The notes: generated by a model not told the origin, from the sequence alone. 64,000 bases of DNA from Cytophagaceae bacterium (GCA_027491315.1 JAIXWL010000001.1:248001-312000); one strand, 5' to 3'. Positions 36,293 to 44,814 are shown, numbered from the stretch's first letter. Translations and numbers: made by a program.

Positions 36293-36589
36293 ATGATTCA
36301 TCATTCCGTTTTTCTTCAATTTAAGTCTACCATAAACCAAGAGCAACAGGATCTTTTCTTTGTTGAAGCTAAAAAATTAGCACAAATACCAGGCGTACAA
36401 AACTTTCAGTGCCTCAAAGAAATTAGCCCTAAAAATCCATACGAATTTGGGCTAATCATGCAGTTTGAAAACGTAGCCTTATATGAAGCTTATACGAACC
36501 ATCCTGACCATGTTCATTTTGTTGAAAACATATGGATACCATCGGTAGCAGATTTTCAAGAGATTGATTACACCGTAATTCCTTCCTAG
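36293..36589 (+). CDS. Dabb-family (stress-responsive A/B barrel) protein
   Basis: A 98-residue dimeric ferredoxin-like alpha/beta-barrel protein. It starts MIHHSVFLQFKS, with the conserved N-terminal histidine of Dabb proteins, and ends with the HPDHVHFVENIWIPSV segment typical of the fold. Dabb proteins are small cytoplasmic proteins of varied or unknown function, some acting as aromatic-polyketide cyclases in other phyla. It precedes the Crp/Fnr gene by 2 bp and is probably cotranscribed with it. No catalytic assignment is possible. Confidence 0.8.
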   Translation: MIHHSVFLQFKSTINQEQQDLFFVEAKKLAQIPGVQNFQCLKEISPKNPYEFGLIMQFENVALYEAYTNHPDHVHFVENIWIPSVADFQEIDYTVIPS

Positions 36590-36591
36590 CA

Positions 36592-37179
36592 ATGACAGAA
36601 AACTCAGTCTTGAACAACATAAAAAAACTCATCCACTTGACGGAGGCTGAATGTACATTGATAGAAAGTACCTGGAGAAGAGTGAAACTGAATAAAAAGG
36701 ACTTTTTGTTTGAACGAGGAGAGGTAAGCAAAGATGCAGCCTTAGTCATTTCAGGTTGTTTAAGATCCTTTTCTGTGGATGAAAATGGATTTGAACACAT
36801 CATGCAATTTGCTCCTGCCAATTGGTGGATAACTGATATGTACAGTTTTATTTCACAAAAACCAGGAGATCTGAGTGTTCAAGCCATCATGGACTCAGAA
36901 GTCATGCTCCTCAGTCGAAAAGACCAATTAATGCTTTTTGATCAAATACCCGCCTTAGAAAGATATTTTCGGATATTAACAGAAAACTCATTGGTTGCCT
37001 ATCGACAAAGGCTCATAGATAATCTTAGTCTAAGTGCTAAACAACGATATGCTAATTTTTGTCAGACTTTCCCATCATTAACCAATGATATCCCCCAAAA
37101 ACTTGTTGCAGCCTACATAGGGGTTACCCCCGAATTCCTAAGTAAAATGCGAAGCGAATACCTTCGTAGCCTATCCTAG
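36592..37179 (+). CDS. Crp/Fnr-family transcriptional regulator
   Basis: A 195-residue regulator. Residues 15-115 are a cyclic-nucleotide-binding-like beta roll (KKDFLFERGEVSKDAALVISG). The C-terminal part carries a short helix-turn-helix (VAAYIGVTPEFLSKMRSEYL, about 172-191). Many small Bacteroidota relatives respond to no known nucleotide, and the ligand here is unknown. It is 2 bp after the Dabb gene and close to the divergent SusCD/cytochrome operon, making that operon a plausible target. Length is slightly short for the family but complete. Confidence 0.87.
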   Translation: MTENSVLNNIKKLIHLTEAECTLIESTWRRVKLNKKDFLFERGEVSKDAALVISGCLRSFSVDENGFEHIMQFAPANWWITDMYSFISQKPGDLSVQAIMDSEVMLLSRKDQLMLFDQIPALERYFRILTENSLVAYRQRLIDNLSLSAKQRYANFCQTFPSLTNDIPQKLVAAYIGVTPEFLSKMRSEYLRSLS

Positions 37180-37688
37180 TATCCTTAAAAACAAACCTTG
37201 AATCTCCTTCTTGGTTTGATTTCACTAGTAAAAGTTCTATTGGCAGGTCTTAGAAAAATTCAATTTCTAGGCATTTCTATAGGTCGTATCCTATGCTTTG
37301 AATCCATTAGAAGAATAATGCAAAGCTGACGAATCTCATAAAAAACATAGGCGAACTCATTTTTTTTATTCAAAAATCTCATTTTCAAAATGTGGCATTT
37401 AGCTATATATTTTTCTGAATTTCATATTTTATGATGGTAAAATCCTTACCAAAACATTTATGTCTTCTTTTAAAAATTCTTTTAAAAAGGAATAAACATA
37501 TGCCAACAAATTAATATTTGTGCTGAATTTAAAATAAAAATCAAAAATTTTATTTTAAATGAAAATGTAATTTTATTGCCCTAAAATATCATATGACAAA
37601 TATTTGTATTTTAAATTGATTTAAAATGTTCTCATTTATCAATTAATGGCTTCAAGATTTGCTGCGAAAGTCTACTAAGCCAATCTAC

Positions 37689-37723
37689 TTGATTATTTTA
37701 TGATAAATATGGTACTATATTTG
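37689..37723 (+). promoter_or_regulatory. Possible promoter for the secreted-protein gene
   Basis: TATATTTG (37716-37723) fits TAnnTTTG, with TTG at 37689-37691 upstream. The 24-nt spacing is a little longer than usual. It would start a leader of about 350 nt. Confidence 0.4.
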
Positions 37724-37881
37724 CGTCAACAAGAAAAAATAGTAACAGGGTGATTGATTTTGAATTTTTGAAATGATTCCCAACAAACATTAAAAAAAAT
37801 ACGAATTCGACCATAATTATAAGACCTATTAGTCACTGAAAAGTACTATTTCTCTTCGTGTTCCTAAATTATAATCAAAAT

Positions 37882-37948
37882 TTGTCTTTGAAAGACAACG
37901 TGGATCATTATCGTCACACAAAGTGAATTTGTGTGACGTATCCTTGTC
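37882..37948 (+). ncRNA. Structured 5' leader element with alternative pairings
   Basis: The core is a perfect 11-bp hairpin CGTCACACAAA (37912-37922) / TTTGTGTGACG (37928-37938) with loop GTGAA. GGAT and GACAA upstream can extend it by pairing with ATCC and TTGTC downstream (to 37948). The same GACAA (37894-37898) can instead pair with TTGTC at 37882-37886, so two structures are mutually exclusive. It may be a cis-regulatory RNA. No known riboswitch family was recognised. Confidence 0.4.
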
Positions 37949-38079
37949 TGTCTAAATCCAGAACATGTGATTATAATGCTCGGAAAATCTTAAGGATTTT
38001 GACAGGTAAATTATTGTGCCTGTTGGTCTAAATGAATAAAGAATACTCTGTGTTAAAAAATTATATATCAACATCAACG

Positions 38080-38610
38080 ATGAAAAAGAATTTTATTACC
38101 AATTCCTATATATGTGTTCTAAACTTGCTACTACTATTGGCGCTTACGATTCCATCGTTAGCTGCCAATATGCAAGTAGCAGAAGTTGGTTTTACGGTAT
38201 CGCTAGAAAGTAGTTCATACAATAGTACCACGAACAAATCTACTTTCCTGTACAAGATCACGCAGAAAGAAAGTCAGCAAACTGGTTTGAGTCATTTTGT
38301 AATTCAAAACTTTTGTCTTCCTAGTGGTTCAGGAATTAAAGGGGAAAATTCTCCTAATGGATCAACTGAATGGGAAACTATCTCTTCAGACAAAATGAAT
38401 ACTTCCGATGGTAGCACAACAGAATGTCAAGACGACTTTGGGTCTTTATTAAAATTTAACTACAACAGCGGAGAAAAAATTAACTATTACCGCTTGACAA
38501 TAAATGGTCACTTTTTACCTACTGATGGATACGGTATTTTACGTTGGGGAGGAAAATCAGGAACTGTTACTTGTGGACAAATCATCCGTGGTAAGATTGT
38601 AGGAGAATAA
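38080..38610 (+). CDS. Secreted cysteine-containing protein of unknown function
   Basis: I start at ATG 38080 (MKKNFITNSY) because it yields a signal peptide ending SLAANM; an upstream ATG at 38032 would add 16 non-export residues. The mature protein (about 150 residues) looks all-beta, rich in Ser/Thr/Gly, with three spaced cysteines (QNFCLPS, TTECQDD, VTCGQI) and the motif LSHFVIQNF. That pattern recalls secreted self-standing beta domains seen in surface-anchored proteins, but I cannot name the family. It has its own promoter candidate, a long structured leader and a strong terminator, so it is a monocistronic, probably tightly controlled gene. Confidence 0.7.
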   Translation: MKKNFITNSYICVLNLLLLLALTIPSLAANMQVAEVGFTVSLESSSYNSTTNKSTFLYKITQKESQQTGLSHFVIQNFCLPSGSGIKGENSPNGSTEWETISSDKMNTSDGSTTECQDDFGSLLKFNYNSGEKINYYRLTINGHFLPTDGYGILRWGGKSGTVTCGQIIRGKIVGE

Positions 38611-38631
38611 AAATCAACATACGAATATTAC

Positions 38632-38666
38632 ACAAAGCCCGTTCATTTGAATGGGCTTTGTTTTTT
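38632..38666 (+). terminator. Rho-independent terminator after the secreted-protein gene
   Basis: ACAAAGCCC (38632-38640) pairs with GGGCTTTGT (38653-38661), with extra TTCA/TGAA pairing inside, followed by a run of T. It is 22 bp after the stop codon. Confidence 0.88.
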
Positions 38667-38751
38667 CTTTAAAGCCTTTTTACTTTCTTAATCTAGATTA
38701 TCTTTTTCGCTTTTATTAGTTCAGATCTTTGTATCGCTAATTCAAAACAAT

Positions 38752-39471
38752 ATGAAAAAGAGCATCTTTCACAAAGCTGAATCCAGAGGCCAAGCCAACC
38801 ACGGATGGTTGGTTAGCGCTCATACTTTTAGTTTCGCCAATTATTACGATCCGGAAAGAATTCATTTCGGAGCACTTAGGGTATTGAATGATGATTCTGT
38901 AAAAGGGGGAATGGGTTTTGGACAACATCCCCATGACAACATGGAAATCATCAGTATCCCCTTAGAAGGAGATTTAGAACACAAGGATAGTATGGGAAAC
39001 CTAGCGGTCATACGCCAAGGAGATATTCAGGTGATGAGTGCAGGTACGGGTATTTACCATAGCGAGTACAATCACCATAAAGAACAAGCCGTCAAATTCC
39101 TGCAAATTTGGGTCTTTCCGAATAAGAAAAATGTAACACCACGATATGACCAAATTACCCTTCAAAATAAGTATAGCCTGAATCAACTTCAGCAAATTCT
39201 ATCACCCAACCCAGAGGACGAAGGAGTTTGGATACATCAAGATGCTTGGTTTCATTTGGGGCATTTTGAAGCAGGAAAAATAAGTCATTATCGGATAAAA
39301 AAACCGGGAAATGGCGTTTACGCTTTTGTCTTAGAAGGTAATTTTCAAATCGAAGGATATGATGTAAACCGTCGAGATGGTCTAGGCTTATGGGATCTAG
39401 ATAGCTTTGATTTAAAAGCTCAAACTGATAATTCAAAAATTCTACTCATGGAAGTTCCCATGAATATTTAA
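38752..39471 (+). CDS. Pirin-family bicupin (YhhW-like)
   Basis: A 239-residue cytoplasmic bicupin. The N-terminal cupin carries the metal-binding pattern GQHPHDNMEI and further on GIYHSEYNH, the three-histidine/one-glutamate iron site of pirins. The C-terminal cupin (about 125-239) lacks metal ligands, as usual. YhhW-type pirins have quercetin 2,3-dioxygenase activity in vitro; their physiological role is unclear. It begins a plus-strand run with a YceI-family gene 28 bp downstream. A second, longer pirin gene is at 62138-63022. Confidence 0.9.
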   Translation: MKKSIFHKAESRGQANHGWLVSAHTFSFANYYDPERIHFGALRVLNDDSVKGGMGFGQHPHDNMEIISIPLEGDLEHKDSMGNLAVIRQGDIQVMSAGTGIYHSEYNHHKEQAVKFLQIWVFPNKKNVTPRYDQITLQNKYSLNQLQQILSPNPEDEGVWIHQDAWFHLGHFEAGKISHYRIKKPGNGVYAFVLEGNFQIEGYDVNRRDGLGLWDLDSFDLKAQTDNSKILLMEVPMNI

Positions 39472-39499
39472 CGTAACCTTAATCAAACTAACAAACAAC

Positions 39500-40030
39500 A
39501 TGGCAAATTTAAATTGGGCATTAGATCCGACTCACTCCGAAATTCAATTTAAAGTAAAGCACTTAATGATCACTAACGTGACTGGTGGTTTTACCGATTT
39601 TAATGTAAATGCAGAAAGCTCTGATGAGACTTTTGCTGATGCAAAAATTAGCTTTACCGCAAAGGCCGCTAGTATTTCAACAGGAAACGAACAGCGTGAT
39701 GCCCATTTGGCAAGTGCAGATTTCTTTGAAGCTGATAAATTTGAAAACATTAGCTTTAGCTCCACAGGAATAGAAAAGTCAAGCAGTGACGAATTTAACC
39801 TATTGGGTAATTTAACCATCAAAGATGTGACTAAACCGGTCAAAATTCATGTAGAATTTGGTGGCGTAGCTAAAGATCCATGGGGACATTTAAAAGCAGG
39901 ATTTACCATTAATACAAAAATCAACCGTACGGATTTCGGATTAAACTGGAATGCCGCTTTAGAAACAGGTGGTGTTTTGGTAAGTGAAGAAATCAAGATT
40001 GCCGGAGAAATCCAATTAGTAAAAGCCTAA
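39500..40030 (+). CDS. YceI-family lipid-binding lipocalin-like protein
   Basis: A 176-residue protein with the YceI beta-barrel pattern: WALDPTHSEIQFKVKHL at the start, NEQRDAHLASADFF in the middle, and KAGFTINTKINRTDFGLNWN near the C-terminus. YceI proteins bind polyisoprenoids or similar amphiphiles. No signal peptide is visible here, so it is cytoplasmic, unlike E. coli YceI. It lies 28 bp after pirin and 23 bp before the receiver-like gene, probably in one transcript. Confidence 0.92.
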   Translation: MANLNWALDPTHSEIQFKVKHLMITNVTGGFTDFNVNAESSDETFADAKISFTAKAASISTGNEQRDAHLASADFFEADKFENISFSSTGIEKSSSDEFNLLGNLTIKDVTKPVKIHVEFGGVAKDPWGHLKAGFTINTKINRTDFGLNWNAALETGGVLVSEEIKIAGEIQLVKA

Positions 40031-40053
40031 TCACAAAACCCCAAAACCAAAAC

Positions 40054-40377
40054 ATGAAAAAAGTAAATGTTTTAGTTGTTGGTAAAAACGAAGCAATCGT
40101 AGAATTGCTTATCAGACTAGTGAATAAGTATCCTGAGCTTTCTGCTCAGGGTACTTGTAATCTAGAGGAAATAGAAAGCTTATGCCTTTCATCATCCACT
40201 ATTGAGCTAATAATATTGAGTAGTGGTTTGTCGACAACACAAGAGATGGATATTAAAAATATCGTCTCAAAAATTCATCCAAAAGTAAAATGCTTGGAGC
40301 ATTTTGGAGGAGGTAGTGGTCTATTGCGCACAGAAATTATTCAAGCCTTGGGTTACCTTGTAGCCTGCCCTGAATAA
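40054..40377 (+). CDS. Small receiver-domain-like protein without the phosphoacceptor
   Basis: A 107-residue protein that fits the alpha/beta receiver fold: the first strand is KVNVLVVGKNEA and the third is ELIILSSGLS. In true response regulators the third strand ends in the phosphorylated Asp; here the position is Ser-Ser, and the acidic pair after strand 1 is also replaced. Phosphotransfer is therefore unlikely, and it may be a pseudo-receiver acting by protein contact. It follows the YceI gene closely and converges on the lipoprotein gene 12 bp away. The family is tentative. Confidence 0.5.
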   Translation: MKKVNVLVVGKNEAIVELLIRLVNKYPELSAQGTCNLEEIESLCLSSSTIELIILSSGLSTTQEMDIKNIVSKIHPKVKCLEHFGGGSGLLRTEIIQALGYLVACPE

Positions 40378-40389
40378 TGATGCCCTCCA

Positions 40390-40770
40390 TTAATCACAAA
40401 TTTCAATCGATAGTCCTTTTTTAGGAACAGGGCTATAAGCCTTACATTGGGCACACATCTTATCCTCCGGTAAAGCCGAAATACTAAAATAAAACTCATC
40501 TCCTTCCTTCAGATTTTCTGGAAAAGAACAGATACTTTTAAGGGCAAAAGCCTTGGTATACACTTTATTTGTCATGGGATTCTGCCAAGCCAATTCCACT
40601 TTACTACTATCTACCTGGCCTTCTATCACTTCAATGACATAGTTCATACAAACTCCTTTCAACGCTAATCTGCCTTTTAAGCAAGTGGCCTTGGGGAGCT
40701 CTTCTCGTTTACAGGAAGAACTCATGGTTAAAAACAGGCCAAAAAGTAGAAATAAGCCGCTATTTTTCAT
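40390..40770 (-). CDS. Cysteine-rich lipoprotein, paralogue A
   Basis: A 126-residue exported lipoprotein (signal ending SSSC, Cys20). After the lipobox it keeps six cysteines, in KATCLKG, GVCMNYVIE, SICS, CAQC and EICD. The layout matches the protein at 41797-42165 throughout (roughly half identical), so the two form a family I do not recognise. The spacing suggests up to three disulfides. It is 10 bp downstream of the patatin gene on the same strand and likely cotranscribed with it. The function is unknown. Confidence 0.7.
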   Translation of the reverse strand: MKNSGLFLLFGLFLTMSSSCKREELPKATCLKGRLALKGVCMNYVIEVIEGQVDSSKVELAWQNPMTNKVYTKAFALKSICSFPENLKEGDEFYFSISALPEDKMCAQCKAYSPVPKKGLSIEICD

Positions 40771-40780
40771 ATTTACTTCT

Positions 40781-41665
40781 TTAAATCGTTTTCTTTATCA
40801 AAGCTTCCTCGCAGGCCTTTCGCCCATAGGCAATTAAATCTTTAGCTCGATCAAAATCAAATATAGAAGAAGTTGATTTAGGAATTTCAATTAAGATATC
40901 TGGGGGATATTTATCCAACATCATTTCCGTCACTTTATCTTGGGTCATTTCATAAGAATAAAACAAAATATCACTCAGGGATTTAGTACTTGCCAGGGCA
41001 GATAAATCTTGGGGAGCTGCATTCACCCAATATTTTCCTAACCAATCTTTTATGCCTTTTAAAAGTTCTGAATCCTCTGAATCATTTTTTTCAGGTAATA
41101 CAAAAAACGGCGAATCTCCATTTAAATCCACGGCGATAAGCAGTTCTCCCTCTTGCTTTTTTACAACGTTTAAGGGCAAAGGATTGAGTACTCCTCCATC
41201 TACTAAAACATGCTCTCCATCGATCACAGGAGTAAAAATGCCAGGTATTGCAATCGAGGCCCTTAATGCCCGGTATAAATCCCCCGATTGAAACCATACT
41301 TCTTTCTTGGTATTCATGTCAGCCGCAACTGCCGTAAATGGAATCTTAAAATCTTCAATTTGGGGTACATTAATGAATTGAGACAATACTTCAAAAATAC
41401 GCTCACCTTTCACAAATCCGTGTTTACCCAAAGTAAAGTCCAAGAGACTAAACACCTTTGCTTTGGTCAGTTCCAGTGCCCAGCTTTTATAGGCTTCATG
41501 GAAACCCGCTGCATATATTCCACCAACTACTGCTCCCATGGAACAGCCTGTCACACTGATAATTTCATATCCCTGCTCCTCTAAAACATCAATAACCCCC
41601 ATGTGGGCAAAGCCTCTGGCTCCTCCACTCCCTAAAACCAGGTGTACTTTTCTATTCCTATCCAT
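40781..41665 (-). CDS. Patatin-like phospholipase (RssA-type)
   Basis: A 294-residue acyl hydrolase of the patatin family. The oxyanion-hole motif GSGGARGFAHMG is at 12-23, the nucleophile elbow is GCSMG (Ser42), and the catalytic aspartate is in VDGG (D155-G157), a complete Ser-Asp dyad. No signal peptide is seen, so it acts inside the cell, probably on phospholipids or acyl-CoA-like substrates. Length is typical of short bacterial RssA-like proteins. It is followed by lipoprotein A and diverges from lipoprotein B with a 131-bp spacer. Confidence 0.92.
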   Translation of the reverse strand: MDRNRKVHLVLGSGGARGFAHMGVIDVLEEQGYEIISVTGCSMGAVVGGIYAAGFHEAYKSWALELTKAKVFSLLDFTLGKHGFVKGERIFEVLSQFINVPQIEDFKIPFTAVAADMNTKKEVWFQSGDLYRALRASIAIPGIFTPVIDGEHVLVDGGVLNPLPLNVVKKQEGELLIAVDLNGDSPFFVLPEKNDSEDSELLKGIKDWLGKYWVNAAPQDLSALASTKSLSDILFYSYEMTQDKVTEMMLDKYPPDILIEIPKSTSSIFDFDRAKDLIAYGRKACEEALIKKTI

Positions 41666-41796
41666 CCCAATTTTGGTTTAATTAGTTTTTTATAGATCAA
41701 ACTCCGAACTCAACAATACCCCCATTGGAAAACAATTTTTCTATCAAAGGACAATAAATTATTTCTTCCAACGTATGGATTGTAGTCTAAAAAACG

Positions 41797-42165
41797 ATGA
41801 AAAAGTACGGAATATTACTCTTATTGCCACTTCTTGTACAGTGCAAAAGTGCTGAGAAAATTAGTCCAACCTGCTACCAAGGCAAATTTGTTTTACAGGG
41901 CATCTGCATGAATTATGTGATTGAGGCCATAAATAAGGACATTGATACCTCAAAGGTAGAGGTCAATTGGAAAAACCCCGAAACGGGTAAATCATATCAA
42001 CATGTTTTTGCTTTGGCAAACCCCTGTAGCGTTACAGCGCGCATCAAAGAGGGAGAAATTTTCACCTTTAAAATAATGAGTCCCCCAAAAGAAGCCACCT
42101 GCGCTCAATGCTTAGCTTACAGCCCAACGCCCAACAAAAAACTCTATATTGAAATTTGTCCTTAA
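41797..42165 (+). CDS. Cysteine-rich lipoprotein, paralogue B
   Basis: A 122-residue lipoprotein (signal ending LVQC, Cys16) with the same six-cysteine layout as the 40390 gene: PTCYQGK, GICMNYVIE, NPCSV, CAQC and EICP. Shared patterns such as CMNYVIE, DTSKVE and CAQCxAYSPxP leave no doubt of paralogy. It is divergent from the patatin gene and converges on the 595-residue gene, sharing a palindromic TTAA as both stop codons. The function is unknown. Confidence 0.72.
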   Translation: MKKYGILLLLPLLVQCKSAEKISPTCYQGKFVLQGICMNYVIEAINKDIDTSKVEVNWKNPETGKSYQHVFALANPCSVTARIKEGEIFTFKIMSPPKEATCAQCLAYSPTPNKKLYIEICP

Positions 42166-43949
42166 GCTAAATTCCTTTCTAAACTTGGGATAATCAGGCC
42201 TTCAATATGTTCCTCCATTTTCTTTAGATCTGGCAACATATCCTTCCAGTTAGGAATCTGCAAGGACTTATAATATTCTACCCCAGCGAGTAAATTTTGC
42301 TTGAATGTTTTCAAATAGCGCTCCTGCTTTACATTCATATTTTCCATACTTTCAGCGAGTTCGTTTTTAAGGTAGTCAACATAAAGTCCTAATTCCTTCA
42401 CAAATAAGTTAGGCCGTTCCTGGGTATTCAGGATATTGATTCGACCATAGATATGATCTACCATTTCTTTCAAGGAATATACTCCTGAAAAATAGGCCAA
42501 ATTGGGCCCAGGACAAATTGCGATAGCATGTAAATGATGCTTTGGTTTGATGCCATAGTTTTTTAATGCAGAAGTCCCCAAACCGGTACATAGACAAGCT
42601 TTTTCGGTAATCTTATCCACTTGTTTTTTCAATTCTTGGCTTGGTAAATTTTGAGCTTCCAACTCCTTAATTTTGGCATGCTGGTACTGCCTTGAAGCAG
42701 TACAAATGGGCTTTTCCGTGAATTCGGTATTCGTAGACAAATACTCCAAATTACATGGACTACCCGGCCTACCCTTTTCTATTCTTTCTAACCGCTGTTT
42801 TTCAGAACTACTCTTTCTAAAATTGTTAAAAGGAACACCTAGAGGAGAGGCATGGCTCATGTAATAATCGGATTCTTCGGCTGTAGCCAAGGCTTGTAAA
42901 GTAGCTTCATCTACATTCGTTGCTTCAGGTACCAACAAAAAAGGACTTCCCCAACCTGTCCCCTGGGTTTCATAATGATCAAGTAAAAATTCATTTTCTT
43001 CGCTTGTACCTATTCCCCCTTGCACGGTGATACGCATCTCGGGTATATCCGAAAAATGCGTGAGTCCTTTTTCCACCAAGACTTTTTGGCACATATCAAA
43101 AAGCTCCTTTTTCATGTCCGCACGACTTTGCTTAAATTCTTCTAAAATGGGGCCTAATAATAATCCATCCGTCGCAAAAGCATGGCCTCCACAATTCAAG
43201 CCTGATTCAATTCGGAACTCAGAGATCCAAAGTCCCTTTTTGGCTAATAATTTACCCTGAGTCAAGGCACTCCTAAAATCACTCACTTTTAAAATAATTT
43301 GCTTCTTTAGTTCCTCTTTTTCATTTGGGAAAAAATCTGCAAACTGGTCGATGTAGCTGTATAACAATGGATTATATCCTGCTGAAAATATGACGGAAGA
43401 TTTCAAGTCACTCAAGGCATATCCCCTTAAGGCAGATAAGGCATCTGAAAATTCTTTTTCAAGAGCTTCACCATCTTTGGAATAATTGGTTTTATTCACC
43501 TTAGACATGATATTCACGTCAATGGAACCTGGAATGATGCTTTCTCTCAAATAATTTTCTAATACCTCCTCTTTCGAGATCAACCAGTTTTGATATACCT
43601 GTTTTAAGGCTGAGGACTCTGGTAATAGCTCAAAATACCGATGTAAGTCTGTTCCTTCCTCGAATGATTGATGACGCATAGCCTCCATCTTTTCATTCAC
43701 TAATTCATTGACCAAATTCAAATAAGCTTGTATGCGCTTAGCTCGGTAATCGTTTTCTGTTTTTAAAATAGCTTGAAAAGGTCGATTATTCGCTTTAGCA
43801 TGAACTTCCCTCATTTCCTCCACCAGGTGGTCATCCATGATGGATATAACCGAGGAAATTCCTAAATGTGCCACTTTTACTGGAGTATCAATGGTAAAGC
43901 CTAATCCCATAACAGGGATATGAAATGAATGTGCGAGCTTTTTAGACAT
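42162..43949 (-). CDS. Large nitronate-monooxygenase-like TIM-barrel protein, unknown function
   Basis: A 595-residue cytoplasmic protein. The opening PVMGLGFTIDTPVKVAHLG and the paired motifs LNCGGHAFATDGLL (about 250-263) and VQGGIGTSEEN...GTGWGSPFLL...EAT (about 308-345) follow the order of FMN-binding nitronate monooxygenase/PfaD-type barrels, where the GGH and GG...GT segments hold FMN. It is nearly twice the usual length. The extra parts include a helical insertion before the GGH motif, a cysteine-containing C-terminal half (PCNLE, ICTASRQ, ACLCTG, ICPGPN), and a helical tail. I know no characterised homologue; it could be a flavin-dependent oxygenase or a divergent reductase. Confidence 0.55.
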   Translation of the reverse strand: MSKKLAHSFHIPVMGLGFTIDTPVKVAHLGISSVISIMDDHLVEEMREVHAKANNRPFQAILKTENDYRAKRIQAYLNLVNELVNEKMEAMRHQSFEEGTDLHRYFELLPESSALKQVYQNWLISKEEVLENYLRESIIPGSIDVNIMSKVNKTNYSKDGEALEKEFSDALSALRGYALSDLKSSVIFSAGYNPLLYSYIDQFADFFPNEKEELKKQIILKVSDFRSALTQGKLLAKKGLWISEFRIESGLNCGGHAFATDGLLLGPILEEFKQSRADMKKELFDMCQKVLVEKGLTHFSDIPEMRITVQGGIGTSEENEFLLDHYETQGTGWGSPFLLVPEATNVDEATLQALATAEESDYYMSHASPLGVPFNNFRKSSSEKQRLERIEKGRPGSPCNLEYLSTNTEFTEKPICTASRQYQHAKIKELEAQNLPSQELKKQVDKITEKACLCTGLGTSALKNYGIKPKHHLHAIAICPGPNLAYFSGVYSLKEMVDHIYGRINILNTQERPNLFVKELGLYVDYLKNELAESMENMNVKQERYLKTFKQNLLAGVEYYKSLQIPNWKDMLPDLKKMEEHIEGLIIPSLERNLA

Positions 43950-44079
43950 AATCTAATTTGATTTGTCGCAAAGTTCAAGCCTAAGAAACCAAATAACTAT
44001 GACCTTCGTCAGGTATGACTTTATATTAAAGGCCCTTAAATAGACAATACCTCACAAAAATGACCTTGAGTTAAAACTA

Positions 44080-44814
44080 TTATCGCTTTTTGTATATTCT
44101 TTTTTCCCCCAATATCCATAAAGGTTGATTTGGATTTTTCCTAGGAGGGATTCGTTTCTCCGATTTGGTTTGAATATGATTGATGGCTAAGGAAATATCA
44201 TCCGTAAATAAGATATAGTCAAAGTCATTGGGACTAACGGTTTGCTCTTGAATCAAGGATTCGAAATAGGCCATCAATTTTTCATGGTATTCTAATCCCA
44301 TGACCACGACAGGAAAGTGATTGATTTTTCCGGTCTGAATAAGGGTTATTACTTCGAAAAATTCATCCAAGGTGCCTAATCCTCCAGGCATAACCACAAA
44401 ACCCGAAGAATATTTCCTTAACAATTCCTTTCTTACTGAGAAATATCGAATGGTAACAAATTTATCTAAATAGGGATTAGCCATTTGCTCAAAGGGTAAT
44501 TCAATATTACAGCCAAGTGATACTCCTCCAGCTTGCATAGCCCCTTTATTTGCCGCTTCCATAATACCTGGACCTCCGCCTGTCATGATGGCAAAACCAA
44601 GTTTGGATAGTTCTTCAGCCAACTTTTCGGTAGTTTGATAATAAGAATGATTGGCGTCAAATCGAGCTGAGCCAAAAATGGTAATACAGGGTCCTATAAA
44701 GTGGAGATTTCTAAATCCTTTGATGTATTGAAAAAGTACTTCAATGGAGAAAATTAACTCTTTCCAACGTGCTCGTGGTCCTTTTAAAAAATCAAACTCA
44801 TTTGTCCATTTCAT
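44080..44814 (-). CDS. LOG-family nucleotide 5'-monophosphate phosphoribohydrolase-like protein
   Basis: A 244-residue Rossmann-fold protein of the LOG family (TIGR00730 type). The two diagnostic motifs are GGGPGIMEAANKGA (79-92) and PGGLGTLDE (143-151). LOG proteins remove ribose-5-phosphate from cytokinin or purine/pyrimidine monophosphates; older annotations as lysine decarboxylase are wrong. The protein is somewhat longer at the N-terminus than plant LOGs, as is common in Bacteroidota. It is probably monocistronic: the gaps on each side are 130 and 175 bp. Confidence 0.9.
   Translation of the reverse strand: MKWTNEFDFLKGPRARWKELIFSIEVLFQYIKGFRNLHFIGPCITIFGSARFDANHSYYQTTEKLAEELSKLGFAIMTGGGPGIMEAANKGAMQAGGVSLGCNIELPFEQMANPYLDKFVTIRYFSVRKELLRKYSSGFVVMPGGLGTLDEFFEVITLIQTGKINHFPVVVMGLEYHEKLMAYFESLIQEQTVSPNDFDYILFTDDISLAINHIQTKSEKRIPPRKNPNQPLWILGEKRIYKKR

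Larger units (their letters stand above)
37180..38079. other. 900-bp A+T-rich intergenic region with a structured leader at its right end
   Basis: No coding potential is evident. A weak hairpin (CAAACC/GGTTTG) lies just after the Crp gene around 37193-37219. A promoter candidate is at 37689-37723, and the last 200 bp contain several inverted repeats consistent with a long 5' leader for the secreted protein gene at 38080. Confidence 0.5.

Noticed and set aside
44080-44814. Lysine decarboxylase
   Set aside because: PGGxGT and GGGPGIMEA are LOG-family motifs; there is no PLP-binding site.
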